From Caballeronia catudaia (GTDB taxonomy: Bacteria; Pseudomonadota; Gammaproteobacteria; Burkholderiales; Burkholderiaceae), in the NCBI RefSeq assembly GCF_001544755.2, contig NZ_FCOF02000003.1, forward strand, positions 248,001-312,000: DNA of 64,000 bases, written 5' to 3'. A program made the translations under genes and the position numbers. Position 1 is the first letter of the stretch. Every line of letters begins with the position of its first letter. The notes beneath the pieces were generated by a model. The model made no database searches. It worked only from the letters and a program-made list of their open reading frames with translations, and was not told the origin of the DNA. Shown piece after piece: positions 60,254-64,000 of the stretch.

Positions 60254-61630
60254 TCAGACGCGCGACGGCAGCGCCGCACTCGCGCGACGACGATTGCGAA
60301 TGGCATAGCCCACGCCCAGCACGACGAGCCACACCGGAATCAGATAGACCGAAATGCGCAGATCGGGAATCAGGCACATGATGACCAGAATGCCGCCGAG
60401 GAACACGAGACACAGATAGTTAGTCAGCGGATAGCCCAGGCTCTTGAACACGGTCGTTTCACCGGCGCGTGCTTTCGCGCGGCGGAATTGCAGATGGATG
60501 AGACTGATCATCGCCCAGTTGATGATGAGCGCCGACACGACGAGCCCCATCAGCAGTTCGAACGCTTTGCCCGGCATCAGATAGTTGATGAGCACGCACG
60601 CGGCGGTCGCGAGCGCGGAGACGCCGAGCGCGAGGAGCGGAATGCCGCGCTTGTTCACCTTCAGGAGCGCGCGCGGCGCATTGCCTTGTTGCGCGAGACC
60701 GTACAGCATGCGGCTGTTGCAGTACACGCCGCTGTTATAGACCGAGAGCGCCGCCGTCAGCACCACGGCATTCAAAATGTGAGCGACGATGTTGCTGTTC
60801 ATTGCGTGAAAGATCAGCACGAACGGGCTGCCGCCGGTCACGACCTTCGTCCACGGATAGAGCGAAAGCAGCACGCCGAGCGCGCCCACGTAGAAAATCA
60901 GAATGCGATAGATCACCTGATTCGTGGCGCGCGGAATCGTGCGCGAAGGGTCGTCCGCTTCGGCGGCCGTGATGCCCACGAGTTCCAGCCCGCCGAACGA
61001 GAACATGATGACGGCCATCGCCATCACGAGACCCGAGACGCCGTTCGGAAAGAAGCCGCCATGACGCCAGAGATTGCTCACGCTCGCTTCCGGCCCCGCC
61101 GCGCCCGAGAACAGCAGATAGCCGCCGAAGCCGATCATGCCCACGATCGCCACGACCTTGACGATCGCGAACCAGAACTCCAGCTCGCCATACGACTTCA
61201 CGCTCGTCAGATTGATCGCGTTGATGAGGCAGAAGCAGACGAGCGCGGAGACCCATGTCGGGATGCCCGGATACCAGTACTGCACGTAGATGCCGACGGC
61301 GGAAAGCTCGGCCATCGACACGAGAATGTAGAGCACCCAGTAATTCCAGCCCGACAGAAAGCCCGCGTATTGGCCGCAGTACTTGTCGGCGAAGTGGCTG
61401 AACGAACCCGCGACAGGCTCGTCGACGACCATCTCGCCCAGTTGCCGCATGATGAAAAATGCGACGATGCCCGCGATCGCATAGCCGAGCAACACCGACG
61501 GTCCCGCCGATTTGATCGTCTGCGCGATGCCGAGAAACAGCCCGGTTCCGATCGCGCCGCCGAGCGCGATCAGCTGAATGTGACGGTTCTTCAGGCCGCG
61601 TTTTAGCGTGCCGTGTCCCTCATGTGCCAC
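60254..61630 (-). CDS. Amino acid permease, AroP/PheP type
   Basis: A 458-residue APC carrier with 12 spans. The N-terminal KRGLKNRHIQLIALGGAIGT, then GLFLGIAQTIKSAGPSVL, and the EPVAGSFSHFADKYCGQYAG segment are typical of AroP/PheP/GabP-type symporters. FGGLELVGITAAEADDPSRT in TM6-7 is conserved. Because tyrB follows directly, an aromatic amino acid is the likely cargo. The Lrp-family gene lies divergently 178 bp away. Confidence 0.88.
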   Translation of the reverse strand: MAHEGHGTLKRGLKNRHIQLIALGGAIGTGLFLGIAQTIKSAGPSVLLGYAIAGIVAFFIMRQLGEMVVDEPVAGSFSHFADKYCGQYAGFLSGWNYWVLYILVSMAELSAVGIYVQYWYPGIPTWVSALVCFCLINAINLTSVKSYGELEFWFAIVKVVAIVGMIGFGGYLLFSGAAGPEASVSNLWRHGGFFPNGVSGLVMAMAVIMFSFGGLELVGITAAEADDPSRTIPRATNQVIYRILIFYVGALGVLLSLYPWTKVVTGGSPFVLIFHAMNSNIVAHILNAVVLTAALSVYNSGVYCNSRMLYGLAQQGNAPRALLKVNKRGIPLLALGVSALATAACVLINYLMPGKAFELLMGLVVSALIINWAMISLIHLQFRRAKARAGETTVFKSLGYPLTNYLCLVFLGGILVIMCLIPDLRISVYLIPVWLVVLGVGYAIRNRRRASAALPSRV

Positions 61631-61808
61631 GTGTCTCTCTCCTGATGTACTGCGGTGGAATCCGGACGCTTCGAACCTCGGGCGTCCCCGCTCGATTTAG
61701 GGGAATCAGTGTAAATTTGTTACCGCACAATATGATTTCCTAAAGCGCGCAGACAAACCCTAGTTTGCGGGTCCGGATTTCCTGATCGGGGTCATCGGAG
61801 AAATAAAA
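61631..61808. promoter_or_regulatory. Divergent promoter region between aromatic permease and Lrp-family gene
   Basis: 178 bp, AT-rich in 61690-61745. It holds a short dyad CAAAC-CCTA-GTTTG (61754-61767), a possible Lrp-family site, but the arms are only 5 bp. No clear -35/-10 pair could be fixed. Confidence 0.4.
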
Positions 61809-62282
61809 TTGCAGACTATCGAGATCGATCGTATCGACCTGCGTTTGCTCGGGATGCTGCAGTCCCGCGGACGCATCTCCAATCTCGAACTCGCGGAGGC
61901 GATCAATTTGTCGCCCGCGCAGACGCTGCGGCGTCATCGGCGGCTGGAGGAACTCGGCGTGATCAAGGGCTACGAGACGCGGCTCGACGCGCAGGTGCTC
62001 GGCTTCGGCGTCGTCGCCTTCATTCAGGTGACGATGGAACGCGGCCACGTGCGCGACCTTCAGAAGTTCAAGGGCGTGGTCGGCAGGCTCGCGGAGATAC
62101 AGGAGTGCTTCGCCGTCACGGGCGATATCGATTACATGCTGAAGGTGATCGCGCGGGATCTCAAAGGCCTGTCGGAATTCCTGCTCGATACGCTGATGCG
62201 CATTCCCGGCGTGAGCGGCGTGAAATCGAGTGTGTGCCTCGATGAACTGAAATGCGTGAGCGCGGTGCCTCTGGACACGTAA
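61809..62282 (+). CDS. Lrp/AsnC-family transcriptional regulator
   Basis: A 157-residue regulator with a TTG start behind CGGAGAAA. The helix-turn-helix is IDLRLLGMLQSRGRISNLEL, then INLSPAQTLRRHRRLEELGV; the RAM ligand domain has VVAFIQVTMERGHVRDLQKF and CFAVTGDIDYMLKVIARDL, with G-x-x-D-Y/F for ligand and octamer contacts. Such proteins sense amino acids. Divergence from the aromatic permease-tyrB genes points to control of that pair. Confidence 0.9.
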   Translation: MQTIEIDRIDLRLLGMLQSRGRISNLELAEAINLSPAQTLRRHRRLEELGVIKGYETRLDAQVLGFGVVAFIQVTMERGHVRDLQKFKGVVGRLAEIQECFAVTGDIDYMLKVIARDLKGLSEFLLDTLMRIPGVSGVKSSVCLDELKCVSAVPLDT

Positions 62283-62285
62283 CGC

Positions 62286-63089
62286 TTACGTCCGCTGCAA
62301 CACGCGTGCAAGCACACGCTCTTCGAGTTCCGCGAAACCCGGGGCCGTGCGCGTGCGCGGCCTTTGCAACGGCACCGCGGTATCGAGCGTGATGCGCCCC
62401 GCTTCGATCAGCACGATGCGATTCCCGAGGGACACCGCTTCCTGCACGTCGTGCGTGACGAGCAGCGCGGTCAGCTTGTGCTCGCGCCACAAGCGCTCGA
62501 TCAGGCTTTGCATTTCGATGCGCGTCAACGCATCGAGCGCGCCGAGCGGTTCGTCGAGCAGCAGCAGATCCGGCCGATGCACGAGCGCGCGCGCCAGCGC
62601 CACGCGCTGACGCTGCCCGCCCGACAGGCGAGAGGGCCATTCCTTCTCGCGCTCGGCCAGGCCCACTTCGGCGAGCGTCGCGCGGGCTTCGTCGCGTTTG
62701 TCGCGCGGCAGGCCGATCATCACGTTGTCGAGCACGCTCTTCCACGGCAGCAGGCGCGCGTCCTGAAACATGATGCGCATCTGCAAGTCCTTGCCCGCCG
62801 ATGTCGACGCCGCGTTGCGCTGCACGACGCCGCCCGTCGGCTGATCGAGCCCGGCGATGAGCCGCAGCAAGGTCGACTTGCCGCAGCCGCTGCGTCCGAC
62901 GATCGACACGAAGCTGCCGCGCTCGATCGAAAAATCGAACTTATCGAGCACCGTGCGCTCGCCGAAGCGCTTCTCGACGCCGCGCAGCGACACGGCAAGA
63001 TCGCGGCCCACGAACGGCGCGCGCGCATGCGTTTGCTCGCGCGTGAACGCGGGCGCCAGCGTGTCGATATCCATATCCATCAGGTTCAT
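62286..63089 (-). CDS. ssuB: Aliphatic sulfonate ABC importer, ATP-binding protein
   Basis: A 267-residue ATPase. Walker [14 protein letters not shown]-loop [18 protein letters not shown], signature [15 protein letters not shown], Walker [16 protein letters not shown]-loop [11 protein letters not shown]. The N-terminal 30 residues before the fold are variable. The Q-loop with LLPWK and the coupled SsuC permease mark it as SsuB rather than TauB. It imports sulfonates as a sulfur source; expression normally rises when sulfate is scarce. Its start overlaps the ssuC stop by 4 nt. Confidence 0.92.
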   Translation of the reverse strand: MNLMDMDIDTLAPAFTREQTHARAPFVGRDLAVSLRGVEKRFGERTVLDKFDFSIERGSFVSIVGRSGCGKSTLLRLIAGLDQPTGGVVQRNAASTSAGKDLQMRIMFQDARLLPWKSVLDNVMIGLPRDKRDEARATLAEVGLAEREKEWPSRLSGGQRQRVALARALVHRPDLLLLDEPLGALDALTRIEMQSLIERLWREHKLTALLVTHDVQEAVSLGNRIVLIEAGRITLDTAVPLQRPRTRTAPGFAELEERVLARVLQRT

Positions 63090-63868
63090 GAGTGCGCCTT
63101 CGTTTGATAGGACGGATGCCAACGCAAGGTCGCGCGTTCGATCGCGCGCGCGAGGGAATCCGCGAGCTTGCCGAGCAGCGCGTAGAGCAGGATGCCGACC
63201 ACGACGACATCGGTTTGCAGGAACTCGCGCGCGTTCATCGTCATATAGCCGATGCCCGATTGCGCGGAGATCGTTTCGGCGACGATCAGCATCACCCACG
63301 TCAAGCCGAACGCGAAGCGCACGCCGACGAGAATCGACGGCAACGCGCCCGGCAGAATGACATGGCGATACAGTGCGAAGCCGGACAAGCCGTAGCTTTT
63401 CGCCATCTCGATCAGATCGCGATCGACCGAGCGGATGCCGTGATACGTGTTGACGTAGACCGGAAAGAACACGCCCAGCGCCACGAGCACGAGCTTCGCT
63501 TCCTCGCCGATGCCGAACCACAGGATGAGCAGCGGGATCATCGCGAGCGCGGGAATGTTGCGGATCATCTGCACGGTCGAATCGAGCGCGACTTCGGCGG
63601 GCCTGAAGAGACCGGTCGCGAGACCGAGCACGAAGCCGATGCCGCCGCCCATCGCGAAGCCCGCGAGCGCGCGGCCCGCGCTGACTCTCACGTTTGCCCA
63701 CAGATCGCCGGATTCGATCAGCGCCCACGCCGCCTTCACGACCGCGAGCGGTTCGGGTAGCACGCGCGACGAGAGTCCGCCCGTGCGCGCGGCGCTTTCC
63801 CACGCGATCAGGATCAGCACCGGCACGAGCCAGGGCAGCGCGCGGCGAGCGATGGCATGCAGCTTCAT
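63086..63868 (-). CDS. ssuC: Aliphatic sulfonate ABC importer, permease
   Basis: A 260-residue permease with six spans. The cytoplasmic coupling loop is [20 protein letters not shown], then [20 protein letters not shown], the EAA-type motif of BPD permeases, and the N-terminus [20 protein letters not shown] is typical of SsuC. It overlaps the ssuD stop by 4 nt on the left-reading strand and ssuB follows, so order is ssuD-ssuC-ssuB. Confidence 0.93.
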   Translation of the reverse strand: MKLHAIARRALPWLVPVLILIAWESAARTGGLSSRVLPEPLAVVKAAWALIESGDLWANVRVSAGRALAGFAMGGGIGFVLGLATGLFRPAEVALDSTVQMIRNIPALAMIPLLILWFGIGEEAKLVLVALGVFFPVYVNTYHGIRSVDRDLIEMAKSYGLSGFALYRHVILPGALPSILVGVRFAFGLTWVMLIVAETISAQSGIGYMTMNAREFLQTDVVVVGILLYALLGKLADSLARAIERATLRWHPSYQTKAHS

Positions 63869-64000
63869 GATGCCGATACCTTCGGCAACTCCGACGTGCC
63901 GATGACTTCGCCGAACGGCCCCGACAGCGGCCCGCTCGCCTGCTCGCGCTGCGGGCGCGGCAGCAGCGGAAACACCAGCTCGGCGAAGCGGTACGACTCT
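63865..64000 (-). CDS. ssuD: Alkanesulfonate monooxygenase, C-terminal end (runs off the window)
   Basis: The last 44 residues only: [20 protein letters not shown], then [20 protein letters not shown] and VSAS. This is the conserved C-terminus of SsuD, the FMNH2-dependent enzyme that releases sulfite from alkanesulfonates. The stop overlaps the ssuC start by 4 nt. The N-terminal part and the flavin reductase SsuE lie outside the window or elsewhere. Confidence 0.85.
   Translation of the reverse strand, partial: ESYRFAELVFPLLPRPQREQASGPLSGPFGEVIGTSELPKVSAS

Overview
The window looks like a chromosome or large replicon of a Burkholderiaceae bacterium of the Paraburkholderia/Caballeronia/Burkholderia type. 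The DNA is GC-rich with strong G/C third positions, genes are tightly packed, and the content is dominated by aromatic and organic-acid catabolism, LysR/GntR regulators and MFS transporters. No rRNA, tRNA, CRISPR array, insertion sequence or phage module was recognised. This assignment is inference from gene content; no database search was possible.

Layout. 1-2,500: start of an exported solute-binding protein, a small orphan gene with its own terminator, and a graveyard of remnants (gamma-glutamyltransferase, MFS and nitrilase pieces) around an intact Fe(II)/2-oxoglutarate-oxygenase-like gene. 2,550-10,500: two glutathione transferases, an acyl-CoA synthetase with an enoyl-CoA hydratase, an aldehyde dehydrogenase with its DUF779 partner behind a sigma-54-type promoter, and an oxalate/formate-type antiporter with a tiny membrane partner. 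10,500-20,700: ParDE toxin-antitoxin, HiPIP, a DUF262/GmrSD-like candidate defence nuclease, hydrolases, an unrecognised two-gene unit (17,884-19,517) and a LysR regulator. 20,900-28,200: MHS transporter, a PaoABC-like molybdenum aldehyde oxidoreductase, a UPF0149 protein and a MntA/HepT toxin-antitoxin pair. 28,300-38,600: malate synthase G, a small aldolase/urea-transporter-like operon, an iron alcohol dehydrogenase and an Att-type ABC export system. 38,600-42,660: GntR regulator with a short-chain dehydrogenase, a beta-keto acid cleavage enzyme and an MFS carrier, a compact pathway for an unidentified hydroxy/keto acid. 42,670-46,730: small proteins, a large PQQ-type beta-propeller lipoprotein, a decayed paralogue pair and a perfect FNR/ANR box.

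The biochemical centrepiece is 46,740-57,450. A benzoate/mandelate-type MFS carrier is divergent from a mandelate racemase that keeps every catalytic residue. Next comes the catA-benABCD-ridA block read leftward, then catR-catB-catC read rightward. Together they convert benzoate through catechol and cis,cis-muconate toward the beta-ketoadipate pathway. Directly after catC lies a 49-codon stump of benE, the usual benzoate/H+ symporter, which suggests that the MFS carrier has taken over uptake. The right end (57,450-64,000) holds an orphan AMP-dependent ligase, tyrB and an aromatic amino acid permease under a divergent Lrp-type regulator, and the ssuB-ssuC-ssuD' end of a sulfonate-utilisation operon that leaves the window.
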